From DAOTXL01 sp034434895 (GTDB lineage Bacteria > Chloroflexota > Anaerolineae > JAAYZQ01), in the NCBI GenBank assembly GCA_034434895.1, contig DAOTYI010000234.1, forward strand, positions 1 through 21,244: a DNA stretch of 21,244 bases, written 5' to 3'. Positions within the stretch are counted from its first letter, which is position 1. Each line of letters begins with the position of its first letter. Below the pieces are notes generated by a model. The model was not told where the DNA came from and ran no database searches. It worked only from the letters and a program-made list of their open reading frames with translations. Both the position numbers and the translations under genes were made by a program. This document shows positions 6,865-14,253 of the stretch, in pieces.

Positions 6865-7830
6865 ATGAACACAAAACTTTTTGCGCTGGTGGCCTGTGGC
6901 CTGCTGTTTGTGACCGCCGGCTGCAGCCCGGCGGGTAGCGGAGGAACCCCTGCGGCTGAAGGAGGGCTGGAAGGAACCATCACCGTGTCGGGTGCCTGGG
7001 CGCTCTACCCGATGATGGTCCGCTGGGGGGAGGAGTTCCAAAAGCTGAACCCCAGGGTCAGGGTGGATATTTCAGCCGGCGGTGCTGGCAAGGGGATGGC
7101 CGATGCCCTGGCCGGCGCAGTGGACATCGGTATGGTCTCCCGTGACGTTACGCCGGAGGAGGAGGCCAAAGGCGCGTTCTGGATCGCGGTGGTGAAAGAT
7201 GCCGTTTTCCCCGTGGTCAACGAAAAGAACCCTGTCTGGCAAGACCTGCATCAGAAGGGGATCGGTCGTGAGACATTCATCGGCATCTATATCACGGGCG
7301 AGATCAAGACCTGGGGACAGGTGGTGGACCGGCCTGAGGTCACCGATCCGATCCACCTCTTCACCCGTTCCGACTCGTGTGGCGCCGCCGAGACCTGGGC
7401 CAAATATCTGGGGGGCAAACAGGAAGACCTGCTGGGGGTGGCCGTCTATGGCGATCCCGGCCTGCTGGATGCGGTGATCAAGGATCCGCTCGGCATCGGC
7501 TATAACAACCTGAACTATGCCTTCGATGCTGCAACCGGGAAACCGGTGGCCGGGGCGCAGGTGGTGCCGATTGATGGAAACGACAACAGGCAGGCCGACC
7601 CTGAGGAGGTGACCGATACCAAGTCCCAGGCCGTCGAAGCGGTGGCCGCCGGCCGCTACCCGTCACCTCCGGCCCGCGATCTGAACCTGGTGACCCACGG
7701 CAAGCCGACGGGCTTGACCCGGACCTTCCTCCTCTGGGTCCTGACCGACGGCCAGCAGTTTGTGGACGAGGCGGGCTACATCGCTCTGCCTGCGGAGAAG
7801 CTGAACGGCGAGTGGTCAAAACTCCAGTGA
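6865..7830 (+). CDS. pstS: Phosphate ABC transporter substrate-binding lipoprotein
   Basis: The 321-residue PstS-family protein captures phosphate outside the membrane for PstCAB. The N-terminus is a lipoprotein signal with hydrophobic core about 5-18 and lipobox 'TAGC' (Cys20), followed by a Gly/Ser/Pro-rich linker. Family features are 'GAWALYPMMVRWGEEFQKLNP', 'SAGGAGKGMADALAGAVDIGMVSR' and 'GIYITGEIKTWGQV'. The ATG at 6865 has a purine-rich site (AGGGGGGAAAAG) just upstream. The same frame stays open to the left through the repeat and the end of the usp gene, but that extension is not part of this protein because it would bury the signal peptide. It is first in the pstSCAB order and overlaps the pstC frame at its 3' end. 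The usual serine-rich phosphate loop is partly altered (GAW instead of GSS/T), which could modify affinity. Confidence 0.92.
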   Translation: MNTKLFALVACGLLFVTAGCSPAGSGGTPAAEGGLEGTITVSGAWALYPMMVRWGEEFQKLNPRVRVDISAGGAGKGMADALAGAVDIGMVSRDVTPEEEAKGAFWIAVVKDAVFPVVNEKNPVWQDLHQKGIGRETFIGIYITGEIKTWGQVVDRPEVTDPIHLFTRSDSCGAAETWAKYLGGKQEDLLGVAVYGDPGLLDAVIKDPLGIGYNNLNYAFDAATGKPVAGAQVVPIDGNDNRQADPEEVTDTKSQAVEAVAAGRYPSPPARDLNLVTHGKPTGLTRTFLLWVLTDGQQFVDEAGYIALPAEKLNGEWSKLQ

Positions 7831-8780
7831 GCGTGGGACAGACTCAAACCCTGACCATCCGTCAAAGACGGCGGCGAAACGACCAACTGGCCCGACACCT
7901 GATGGGCCTGTTGACCCTGGCGGCGCTGTTGTTGGTGCCGCTGATCGCCGCCGTCCTTTTCCTGCGTGCCCGGCCGATCCTGGCCGCCATGCCGTTGAGG
8001 GACCTGCTCTTTTCCACCACCTGGCGTCCGCAGAAAGGGGCTTTTGGCTTCTACCCGTTCATCATGGGCACGGTGTGGGTGACGGCAGTCGCCATGATCC
8101 TGGCCGTGCCTCCCTCGTTGCTGACCGCCATCTACCTGGCCGAGTTCGCCCCACCCCGGCTCCGCCTGGTGGTGAACCCGCTCATTGACCTGCTGGCGGG
8201 CATCCCGTCGGTCGTCTATGGGGTGTGGGGGGTGCTGACCGTCGTGCCCTTTGTGGGCAAGGCGGTGGCCCCGGCGTTGAACCGTTGGCTGGGGGCGTTG
8301 CGGCTGTTCCGCAGCGATAACCCGACCGGCTATAATGTGCTGAGCGGCGGCATTGTGCTGGCCGTCATGGTCTTGCCTGTCATCATCGCCGTGGCCCAGG
8401 ATGTGATCCGTGCTGTGCCTCAGGGGCTGCGTGAGGCCTCCCTGGCTCTGGGGGCCACCCGCTGGCAGATGGTGCGGAGTGTGGTCCTGCGGCGGGCCTG
8501 GGCCGGGGTCATGGCCGCCGTGGTGCTGGGGTTCTCCCGGGCCTTTGGCGAAACGATGGCCGTGCTGATGGTGGTGGGCAACGTGCCGCAGGTACCCCGC
8601 TCGATCCTGGATGCTGCCTATCCCCTGACGGCGCTCATCGCCAATAACTATGGCGAGATGATGTCCATTCCCCTGTACGATGCGGCCTTGTTGGGTGGGG
8701 CGCTGATCCTGCTTGTCATCCTGTTCATCTTTAACCTGGCGGCACGACTGGTGCTGGTGCGGCTGGGACGAAGCGATTGA
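7812..8780 (+). CDS. pstC: Phosphate ABC transporter permease PstC
   Basis: The membrane permease of about 317-322 residues has six predicted membrane segments and a MetI-type fold. The cytoplasmic EAA loop 'EASLALGATRWQMVRSVVL' (about 208-226), which contacts the ATPase, and the following 'GFSRAFGETMAVLMVVGN' are diagnostic of PstC. 'LIDLLAGIPSVVYGVWG' is another family hallmark. Possible starts are GTG 7812, GTG 7827 (overlapping the pstS stop as GTGA, suggesting coupling) and GTG 7833. The longest is listed, but 7827 is equally plausible. A long arginine-rich N-terminus ('RQRRRRNDQ') precedes the first membrane segment, consistent with a cytoplasmic N-terminus. It pairs with PstA encoded next. 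Confidence 0.92.
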   Translation: MVKTPVSVGQTQTLTIRQRRRRNDQLARHLMGLLTLAALLLVPLIAAVLFLRARPILAAMPLRDLLFSTTWRPQKGAFGFYPFIMGTVWVTAVAMILAVPPSLLTAIYLAEFAPPRLRLVVNPLIDLLAGIPSVVYGVWGVLTVVPFVGKAVAPALNRWLGALRLFRSDNPTGYNVLSGGIVLAVMVLPVIIAVAQDVIRAVPQGLREASLALGATRWQMVRSVVLRRAWAGVMAAVVLGFSRAFGETMAVLMVVGNVPQVPRSILDAAYPLTALIANNYGEMMSIPLYDAALLGGALILLVILFIFNLAARLVLVRLGRSD

Positions 8781-8877
8781 TATCCGAATCGAAGGATGGT
8801 TCCATTGGGGAGAGGGGTCAATCGGTGTGAAGTGTCAACGGATGATGAACGGCCCCATCGAATGTCCAGGAGATGTG

Positions 8878-9732
8878 ATGAGCAGACGCAAGGCAAAACT
8901 GGAAGAAGGCTTTTTTCGACTGCTGATGATCGGCTCGGTGGTGGGGGTGCTGGGTAGCCTGGCCCTGATCCTGGGGACTGTCGTCTGGCGAGGGTTGCCG
9001 GCCCTGAATCTGGCCATGCTGACCCAGACGCCGAAGGGGGGCTACTACCTGGGTAAGGAAGGTGGCATCCTCAACGCCATAGTCGGCTCGCTCTGCCTGG
9101 CCGGGGGGGGGACGGCCCTGGCGCTGTTGGCCGGCCTGCCCATTGCCCTCTATCTGCACTTTTACGCTGCCCGTTCACGCCGGGCTGAGGTGGTGCGGCT
9201 GGCCCTGGATGTGCTGTGGGGGGTGCCCAGCATCGTCTATGGCGCTTTTGGCTTCGTGATCATGCTCCGGCTGGGGGTGCGGGCCTCGCTGTTGGGCGGC
9301 ATCCTCACCCTGGCCTTCCTGGAGTTGCCCATCATGGTCCGCGGCATGGACGAAGCCATCGCCATGTTCCCAGGGGAGTTGAAGGAGGCCTCCTATGCCC
9401 TGGGAGCCACCCGCCTGGAGACGGCTGTGAAAGTGGCGGTGCGGCAGACGGCGCCGGGTCTGCTCACGGCGGTGTTGCTGGCCTTTGGGCGGGGCATTGG
9501 CGATGCGGCCTCGGTGCTGTTCACCGCCGGCTATACCGACCGCCTGCCCGATTCGCTGTTGAGCCCGGCAGCTTCGCTGCCGCTGGCCGTCTTCTTCCAG
9601 CTCGGCACGCCGTTCCCGGCAGTGCAGGAACGGGCCTATGCTTCGGCCCTGGTGTTGACCCTGATCGTTCTGGCCCTGAGCCTGATCTCGCGGCGGCTGA
9701 CCAGGCGGTGGACAAAACAGATCATTCGCTAA
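8878..9732 (+). CDS. pstA: Phosphate ABC transporter permease PstA
   Basis: The 284-residue permease has about six membrane segments. 'DVLWGVPSIVYGAFGF' (about 111-126), the EAA loop 'EASYALGATRLETAVKVAV' (about 170-188) and 'FGRGIGDAASVLFTAGY' identify it as PstA, the partner of PstC. The frame is open further left, but ATG 8878 is chosen because AGGAGA lies 4-9 bp upstream and the preceding sequence is neither hydrophobic nor family-like. The 97-bp gap after pstC contains a possible third, weak copy of the 33-72/2849-2888 repeat. PstA would form the phosphate channel with PstC in the cytoplasmic membrane. Confidence 0.92.
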   Translation: MSRRKAKLEEGFFRLLMIGSVVGVLGSLALILGTVVWRGLPALNLAMLTQTPKGGYYLGKEGGILNAIVGSLCLAGGGTALALLAGLPIALYLHFYAARSRRAEVVRLALDVLWGVPSIVYGAFGFVIMLRLGVRASLLGGILTLAFLELPIMVRGMDEAIAMFPGELKEASYALGATRLETAVKVAVRQTAPGLLTAVLLAFGRGIGDAASVLFTAGYTDRLPDSLLSPAASLPLAVFFQLGTPFPAVQERAYASALVLTLIVLALSLISRRLTRRWTKQIIR

Positions 9733-9741
9733 ATGAAACAA

Positions 9742-9761
9742 GGCAACTGCGAGCAGTTGCC
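9742..9761 (+). repeat. Intercistronic hairpin between pstA and pstB
   Basis: GGCAACTG (9742-9749), loop CGAG, CAGTTGCC (9754-9761): a perfect 8-bp stem. No run of T follows, so it is not an intrinsic terminator. It resembles the REP-like repeat at 6691-6727 and may protect mRNA ends or tune pstB translation. Confidence 0.65.
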
Positions 9762-9790
9762 CTGCCCTGACAATGGAAGGGAACAGGAGC

Positions 9791-10561
9791 ATGGAACCGG
9801 TCATTCGCATTGAGGAGCTGAGTGCCTGGTACGGGAGCGAGCAGGCACTCAAAAGCATCACCGCCGACATCCCGGCGCGCCAGATCACGGCCATCATCGG
9901 TCCCTCCGGCTGCGGCAAGACCACGCTCCTGCGTTGCCTCAACCGTCTGCTGGAGGAGGCGGATGGGGCGCGGGTGGCCGGGCGGGTCTTTCTCAACGGC
10001 GTGGACATCTACGGTCGAGGTGTGGACGTGACCGAGGTCCGTACGCGGGTGGGGATGCTGGCTCCCAAACCGTTCCCCCTGCCGATGTCTATCTATGACA
10101 ATGTGGCCTATGGCCGCCGCATCCATGGCCTGCAGGTGCTGGACAGGGGCAACGGGCGCAACCTGGACCGCATCGTGGAACGCTACCTGCGGGCTGCCGG
10201 CCTGTGGGACGAGGTGAAGGACCGCCTCCATACGCCGGCCTCCGGGCTATCCACCGGCCAGCAACAACGGCTGTGCCTGGCCCGTGCCCTGGCCGTAGAG
10301 CCGGAGGTGCTGCTGTGCGATGAGCCCACCTCGGCTCTGGACCCGATCTCGGCGCAGCGGATCGAAGAGCAACTGCGCAGCATCAGGGAGGAAACCACGA
10401 TCGTCCTTGTCACCCATCTGTTGCGACAGGCGCGCCGTCTGGCCGATCATGTCCTGTTTCTCTGGCTGGGAGAACTGGTGGAGAGCGGCCCGGCAGACCG
10501 GTTCTTTAGCCGGCCCCAGGATGAGCGAACCCGCCACTACCTGGCGGGTGACATCGGGTGA
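9791..10561 (+). CDS. pstB: Phosphate ABC transporter ATP-binding protein PstB
   Basis: The 256-residue ATPase powers PstCA. Walker A GPSGCGKT is at 37-44, 'MSIYDNVAYG' at 99-108 is PstB-specific, Walker B LLCDE is at 174-178, followed by PTSALD, and the switch histidine H209 lies in 'VTHLL'. Two core positions deviate. The Q-loop region reads 'VGMLAPKPFPLP', where PstB normally has 'VGMVFQKPNPFP', so the Q-loop glutamine is replaced (P92 by position). The signature reads LSTGQ instead of LSGGQ. Start ATG 9791 is preferred over ATG 9773 because GGAAGGG lies about 8 bp upstream. Usual family length. Next gene is 42 bp downstream, and no phoU follows. Confidence 0.93.
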   Translation: MEPVIRIEELSAWYGSEQALKSITADIPARQITAIIGPSGCGKTTLLRCLNRLLEEADGARVAGRVFLNGVDIYGRGVDVTEVRTRVGMLAPKPFPLPMSIYDNVAYGRRIHGLQVLDRGNGRNLDRIVERYLRAAGLWDEVKDRLHTPASGLSTGQQQRLCLARALAVEPEVLLCDEPTSALDPISAQRIEEQLRSIREETTIVLVTHLLRQARRLADHVLFLWLGELVESGPADRFFSRPQDERTRHYLAGDIG

Positions 10562-10603
10562 CGGGGACCTGTTCACGACAGAATCTGGACGTGGAGAGGG
10601 GCG

Positions 10604-11662
10604 ATGAACGACAAAGTTTGGCGGGGCATCGGGGGAGGGGGCTGGCACCATCTGGCGAGCTGGCTGCTGAGCGCAGCGTTGCTGGTCCTGGTGGCCTTTT
10701 ATGCACGACGGGCGGTGTTCAACGACCGCCATGCCCCGGTCCGCCTGGTGGTCTATGCCTTTAGCACCCAGGAGGAGGTGTTCAGCCAGCAGATCTTTCC
10801 TGCCTTCGAGCAGGCATGGGAGGCTGAAACAGGGCGCGATCTGAGCATCGAGGGGGTGTTCGGCGCGTCGGGGACGCTGGCCGGGCAGATCAACCTGGGC
10901 GCTCCGGCCGATGTGGCCATCTTTAGCCACGCCCGGCATGTTGACTGGCTCAAGCTGGGGCGGCGGGTGCGGCATGATAGTCAGCCGGTGGTGATCGGCT
11001 GCACACCGCTGGCCATCGCCGTCCGCGCCGGCAACCCGGCCGGCATCGGTGACTATGCCGACCTGACCCGACCGGGGTTGCGCCTGATCCACGCCGATCC
11101 CCGCACTTCGGGCGCAGGGGAATGGGCCGTGCTGGCCGAATATGGCAGCGCCCTGCAAGCCTCGGGCGATCCGGCGGCGGCCGGGGCTCAGCTCCAGGCC
11201 ATCTGGGGGAATGTTCGCCTCCTGGCTCCTTCGGCGCGGGCAGCATTGAGCCTGTTCGAATTGGGGGCCGGCGATGCCCTGGTGACCTATGAGCAGGATG
11301 CCCGCCTGGCGTCAGATCGGGGCATCCCCCTGGAGATCGTGCTGCCGCCGCGCACGGTCGTCGCCCAACCGGTGGCGGTCCTGGTGGACGACAACATTAC
11401 GGCCGTCGAGCGGCCGGCAGCTCAGGCGTTCGTCAAGTACCTGCTGAGCGATGCCGGCCAGCAACTGCTGAGCCGCTACCACCTGCGGCCGGTGAGCTGT
11501 CAGGGTGACCCCTTTCCTCCTCTCGTGCAGCCGTTGACCGTAGACGACCTGGGTGGATGGCCCAAAGCCTATCCCGATCTGGTGGAAAAGCTGTGGCAGG
11601 CCGAAATTGAACCGCATCTCAACCTGGAACCGGCTTCCACGTTGTTGGGCACAGGAGAATGA
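10604..11662 (+). CDS. Sulfate/thiosulfate-type extracellular solute-binding protein
   Basis: The 352-residue protein has an N-terminal hydrophobic segment (about 17-35) that acts as signal or anchor, with no lipobox. The body follows the Sbp/CysP family pattern: 'GASGTLAGQINLGAPADVAIFS', 'NPAGIGDYADLTRPGLRLIHADPRTSGAGEWAVLAEYG', 'FELGAGDALVTYEQDA', 'AFVKYLLSDAGQQLLSRYHLRPV' and 'DLGGWPKAYPDL'. Family members bind sulfate, thiosulfate or related oxyanions. No CysT/CysW permease or CysA is encoded nearby. It sits 42 bp after pstB and is coupled by a 4-bp overlap to a Na/Pi-type carrier, so phosphate or another oxyanion handled by the neighbours is an alternative ligand. GGAGAGGGG precedes ATG 10604. 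The family-typical 'SYD' near the mature N-terminus is 'VYAF' here. Confidence 0.8.
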   Translation: MNDKVWRGIGGGGWHHLASWLLSAALLVLVAFYARRAVFNDRHAPVRLVVYAFSTQEEVFSQQIFPAFEQAWEAETGRDLSIEGVFGASGTLAGQINLGAPADVAIFSHARHVDWLKLGRRVRHDSQPVVIGCTPLAIAVRAGNPAGIGDYADLTRPGLRLIHADPRTSGAGEWAVLAEYGSALQASGDPAAAGAQLQAIWGNVRLLAPSARAALSLFELGAGDALVTYEQDARLASDRGIPLEIVLPPRTVVAQPVAVLVDDNITAVERPAAQAFVKYLLSDAGQQLLSRYHLRPVSCQGDPFPPLVQPLTVDDLGGWPKAYPDLVEKLWQAEIEPHLNLEPASTLLGTGE

Positions 11663-12816
11663 GGATGGAAATGTCGCACGATCCGGACTCTGTTGTGTCG
11701 GGCCTGCCGTCACAGCCTGTTCCGGCCGCTTTGGAACTTCCGCTGGTCGTGCCCGAAGTGAAACGCGCCTGGTGGGAGCGGGTTCATTTCGGCAAGATCG
11801 GGCTGTTTGTGGCCAGCCTGTACCTGTTTATCCTGGCTATCACGCTGATGAAAGAGGGGGCGCGAGGGGTCGCGCCGCTGGTGCGCAACCTGTTGGATGT
11901 CAGCAACGCAACCAATGCTCTGGGGTTCGGCTGGCTGTTCGCCTACACCATCATGAGCGGCTCGCCGGTGGCGGCGGCAGCGCTGACCTTTTTCGACGCC
12001 GGGGTGGTGGACAGGCTGGGGACTTTTGCCATGATCACCGGCAGCCGGCTGGGGGCCAGTTTTATTGTGCTGTTCCTGGGTTTCCTGTATGTGCTGCGTG
12101 GCCGCGACCGGGCGACGAGCCTGAGCATGGGGTTGCTCTCGTTGTTGGTCACGGCCACCACCCACCTGCCGGCTCTGTTCCTGGGTGCCGGGCTGTTGCA
12201 TGCCGGCCTGCTGGATGCGGTGCAGCTCCGTTCCGGCGCCCTGTTGCACTCGGTGGTTGACCTGGTCGTGGAACCGGTTGCCGGGGTGGCGAACAGCCTC
12301 CTGCCCCGCTGGGCGGCCTTTCTGGTCGGCCTGGGGGTGATCCTGGTCAGTTTCAACCTGTTCGACAGGTGTCTGCCGCAGATGACCCTGAAGGAGAGCC
12401 AGGTGGGCTGGATGTCGCGCCTGGTCTACCGGCCGTGGGTGATGTTCATCCTGGGGGCGCTGATCACGACGATTTCCATGTCGGTCAGCCTGTCCCTCAG
12501 CATCCTGGTGCCGCTGAGCGCCCGTGGCTTTGTCCGGCGCGAGAATGTCATCCCCTACATCATGGGCGCCAATATCACCACCTTCGTGGACACGCTGCTG
12601 GCGGCGGTGTTGCTCCGCCATCCACCGGCGTTCACCGTGGTCCTGGTCGAAATGGTCAGCGTCTTTGTGATCTCGATCTTGATCCTGAGTCTGGCGTACC
12701 GTCCCTATCTACGGCTGATGCTCCGCTCTGTGAGCTGGGTCACAGCCAGCAATCGGAATCTGGCCCTGTTTATGCTCGCCATTCTGGCGGTGCCGGTTGT
12801 CCTGATGCTGGTATGA
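11659..12816 (+). CDS. Divergent Na+/phosphate-cotransporter-family membrane protein
   Basis: The 385-residue protein has about nine to ten membrane segments after a ~45-residue polar N-terminus. Two related hairpin motifs suggest the inverted repeat of the Na/Pi cotransporter family (NptA/PF02690). One is about 99-141 with 'SGSPVAAAALTFFDAG' and 'ITGSRLGASF'. The other is about 271-315 with 'SMSVSLSLSILVPLSARG' and 'IMGANITTFVDTLLAA', the counterpart of the usual 'LGANIGTT'. The hallmark QSSSAT sequence is not conserved in either half. The C-terminal PhoU-like domain of many bacterial homologues is missing. ATG 11659 overlaps the preceding stop by 4 bp (ATGA); ATG 11665 and 11671 are alternatives. 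The location after pstSCAB supports oxyanion/phosphate transport, but substrate and ion are unproven. Confidence 0.75.
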   Translation: MRMEMSHDPDSVVSGLPSQPVPAALELPLVVPEVKRAWWERVHFGKIGLFVASLYLFILAITLMKEGARGVAPLVRNLLDVSNATNALGFGWLFAYTIMSGSPVAAAALTFFDAGVVDRLGTFAMITGSRLGASFIVLFLGFLYVLRGRDRATSLSMGLLSLLVTATTHLPALFLGAGLLHAGLLDAVQLRSGALLHSVVDLVVEPVAGVANSLLPRWAAFLVGLGVILVSFNLFDRCLPQMTLKESQVGWMSRLVYRPWVMFILGALITTISMSVSLSLSILVPLSARGFVRRENVIPYIMGANITTFVDTLLAAVLLRHPPAFTVVLVEMVSVFVISILILSLAYRPYLRLMLRSVSWVTASNRNLALFMLAILAVPVVLMLV

Positions 12817-12822
12817 GTCCTG

Positions 12823-12848
12823 TTGGTGTCCTTTGCGTCTTTCGTGGT
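12823..12848. repeat. Degenerate half copy of the palindromic element
   Basis: TTGGTGTCCTTTGCGTCTTT then CGTGGT resembles the right arm of the element at 2903-3023 (TTGGTGTCCTTTGTGTCTTGGTGGT). No left arm is visible. The remnant lies in the 85-bp gap before the second usp gene; TTGGTG (12823-12828) and TAAAAT (12848-12853) with a 19-bp spacer form at best a weak promoter. Confidence 0.5.
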
Positions 12849-12901
12849 AAAATATTCCCGGTTGGTTCCGGCTTACTCAGGTCAGGAGGCATGGAACTGT
12901 T

Positions 12902-13753
12902 ATGCGCATCTTGATTGCAACCGATGATTCGCCTCACGCCCAGGCCGTCTTGCGCCTGGCCGCTTACCTGTTGCAGGGGCATCTGGCCGATGAACCGCCG
13001 GTCCTGTTGACCGTGGTCCGGCGCGAGGCCGACCGCCCTCGGGCCGAAGCGGTCCTGGCCCACGCCCGCGAATCGTTGAGGGTGGCCGGGGTGCAGACCC
13101 GGGTGCGGATCGGCTGGCCGGCCCAGGAGATTGTGCGTGAGGCCAACGAGGGCTACTACGGCCTGGTCGTTGTGGGCGAGGGGTGGCGCCCCAACGGCCT
13201 GGTCGCCCGGTGTCTGAAGGTGACGACAGCGCTCCGGGTGGCGGAGCGGGCGCTGTGCCCCGTTCTCATCGTCAAAGGGCAGATCGGTCCGATCAGGCGT
13301 ATCCTGTTGTGTGACAGCGGGGCCAAAGTTGTCGTCGAGGGGCAGAGGGCCGGCCCTTCCCTCCTCAGCCGCTTTACCGCACAACTGGCGGAACTCCTCG
13401 ACGGCGAAGAGCTGGTCACCGTCCTGCATGTCATGTCCCAGATCAGCGCCGGTCCCGGTGTGCGGGGCCGGCAGTTGCGGGCTGACGTCGAGGAATTGAT
13501 CCAGGAACACACACCGGAAGGCAAGCTGCTGGAGTATGACGTCCGCGCCCTGCAGCGACCGGGGATCCACCCCCAACCCAAGGTGCGCCATGGTCTGGTG
13601 GTAGACGAGATTGCGGACGAGGCACGCGGCGGCGATTATGACCTGGTGGTGATCGGCGCCCATCCGGGCAAGGGCTGGCGGCATCTTTTGCTCGAAGACC
13701 TGGCCCGCGAGATCATCCTCCGCCTGGACCGTCCGGTGCTGGTGGTACGCTAA
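12902..13753 (+). CDS. Tandem-domain universal stress protein
   Basis: The 283-residue protein has two UspA-type domains, about 1-126 and 127-283. Domain 1 starts 'MRILIATDDSPHAQAVLRLAAYLL' and ends 'ERALCPVLIVKG'. Domain 2 starts 'IRRILLCDSGAK', contains 'YDLVVIGAHPGKGWRHLLLEDLAREII' and ends 'LDRPVLVVR'. The second domain keeps a recognisable but degenerate nucleotide-binding stretch. AGGAGG (12884-12889) lies 12 bp before ATG 12902. ATG 12891 would start only a 7-codon reading frame that overlaps this start; spacing makes it an unlikely initiator. It follows the Na/Pi-type gene by 85 bp in the same direction and may be the last gene of the phosphate cluster. Role unknown; Usp proteins often bind ATP and respond to starvation. 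Confidence 0.85.
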   Translation: MRILIATDDSPHAQAVLRLAAYLLQGHLADEPPVLLTVVRREADRPRAEAVLAHARESLRVAGVQTRVRIGWPAQEIVREANEGYYGLVVVGEGWRPNGLVARCLKVTTALRVAERALCPVLIVKGQIGPIRRILLCDSGAKVVVEGQRAGPSLLSRFTAQLAELLDGEELVTVLHVMSQISAGPGVRGRQLRADVEELIQEHTPEGKLLEYDVRALQRPGIHPQPKVRHGLVVDEIADEARGGDYDLVVIGAHPGKGWRHLLLEDLAREIILRLDRPVLVVR

Positions 13754-13808
13754 AAAGGAGCTCAGGCTCAGGCCTGTGCTGCTGGCCTGGGATGGGAAAG
13801 GGGTACTA

Positions 13809-13837
13809 TTGACACTCTGGCATCTTGATGGTAAAGT
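13809..13837 (+). promoter_or_regulatory. Strong sigma70-type promoter
   Basis: TTGACA (13809-13814) is a perfect -35. After exactly 17 bp comes TAAAGT (13832-13837), a 4 of 6 match to the -10. The predicted start at about 13844 is 20 bp before the TTG start at 13864. This marks a new transcription unit separate from the phosphate genes. Confidence 0.7.
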
Positions 13838-13863
13838 AACTGCCAGGGAGGTCAAGGAAACCG

Positions 13864-14253
13864 TTGGAAGCAGATCGCACTGCCGGCCGGTCGGATATGG
13901 CCGATGAGGAAAAGGTCATTCCCTGGGCAGAGGGCAACGGCTTGTGGCGCACCATTTCGCAACTGCTCTCTGATCTGCCAGGGGTGGACATTGCCGCTTT
14001 TTTCGTCCAGAATCCATACGCCTGCGACTCGGTCGAAGGTCTGGCCGTCCGGGTTGGCCGCCGGGTGTCGCAGATTGAACCGGTTCTGAAGAGGCTGACC
14101 AGGGCCGGCCTGCTTCAGACGATGGACATAGGGGGCCAGCATATTTACGAGCTGACTCACGACCCCCACCGTCGCCAGACGTTGCAACAGTATGTGGCCT
14201 GGCTGCAAGAGGGTTACCATTGGGCGCGGATGGTGATGGACCAGGCGTCATAG
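13864..14253 (+). CDS. Small winged-helix DNA-binding-like protein
   Basis: The 129-residue protein has a probable winged-helix domain at about 35-103. The segment 'SVEGLAVRVGRRVSQIEPVLKRLTRAGLLQTMDIGGQHIYELT' fits a helix-turn-helix with recognition helix followed by a beta wing, as in MarR/ArsR-like folds. A short C-terminal amphipathic helix follows (about 103-126). TTG 13864 is preferred to ATG 13897 because AAGGA lies 5 bp upstream and GGAGGT 11 bp upstream. It is first in an overlapping operon with the TPR/zinc-ribbon protein and bacteriohemerythrin. It may be an autoregulator. The family could not be named from sequence alone. Confidence 0.7.
   Translation: MEADRTAGRSDMADEEKVIPWAEGNGLWRTISQLLSDLPGVDIAAFFVQNPYACDSVEGLAVRVGRRVSQIEPVLKRLTRAGLLQTMDIGGQHIYELTHDPHRRQTLQQYVAWLQEGYHWARMVMDQAS

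Noticed and set aside
12891..12914. Seven-codon upstream reading frame overlapping the second usp start
   Set aside because: AGGAGG ends only 1 base before its ATG, too close for initiation; the same site fits ATG 12902 better. Chance is the simpler explanation.
13769..13789. Inverted repeat CAGGCC / GGCCTG after the second usp gene as a terminator
   Set aside because: The stem is only 6 bp with a 9-base loop and no T run follows.
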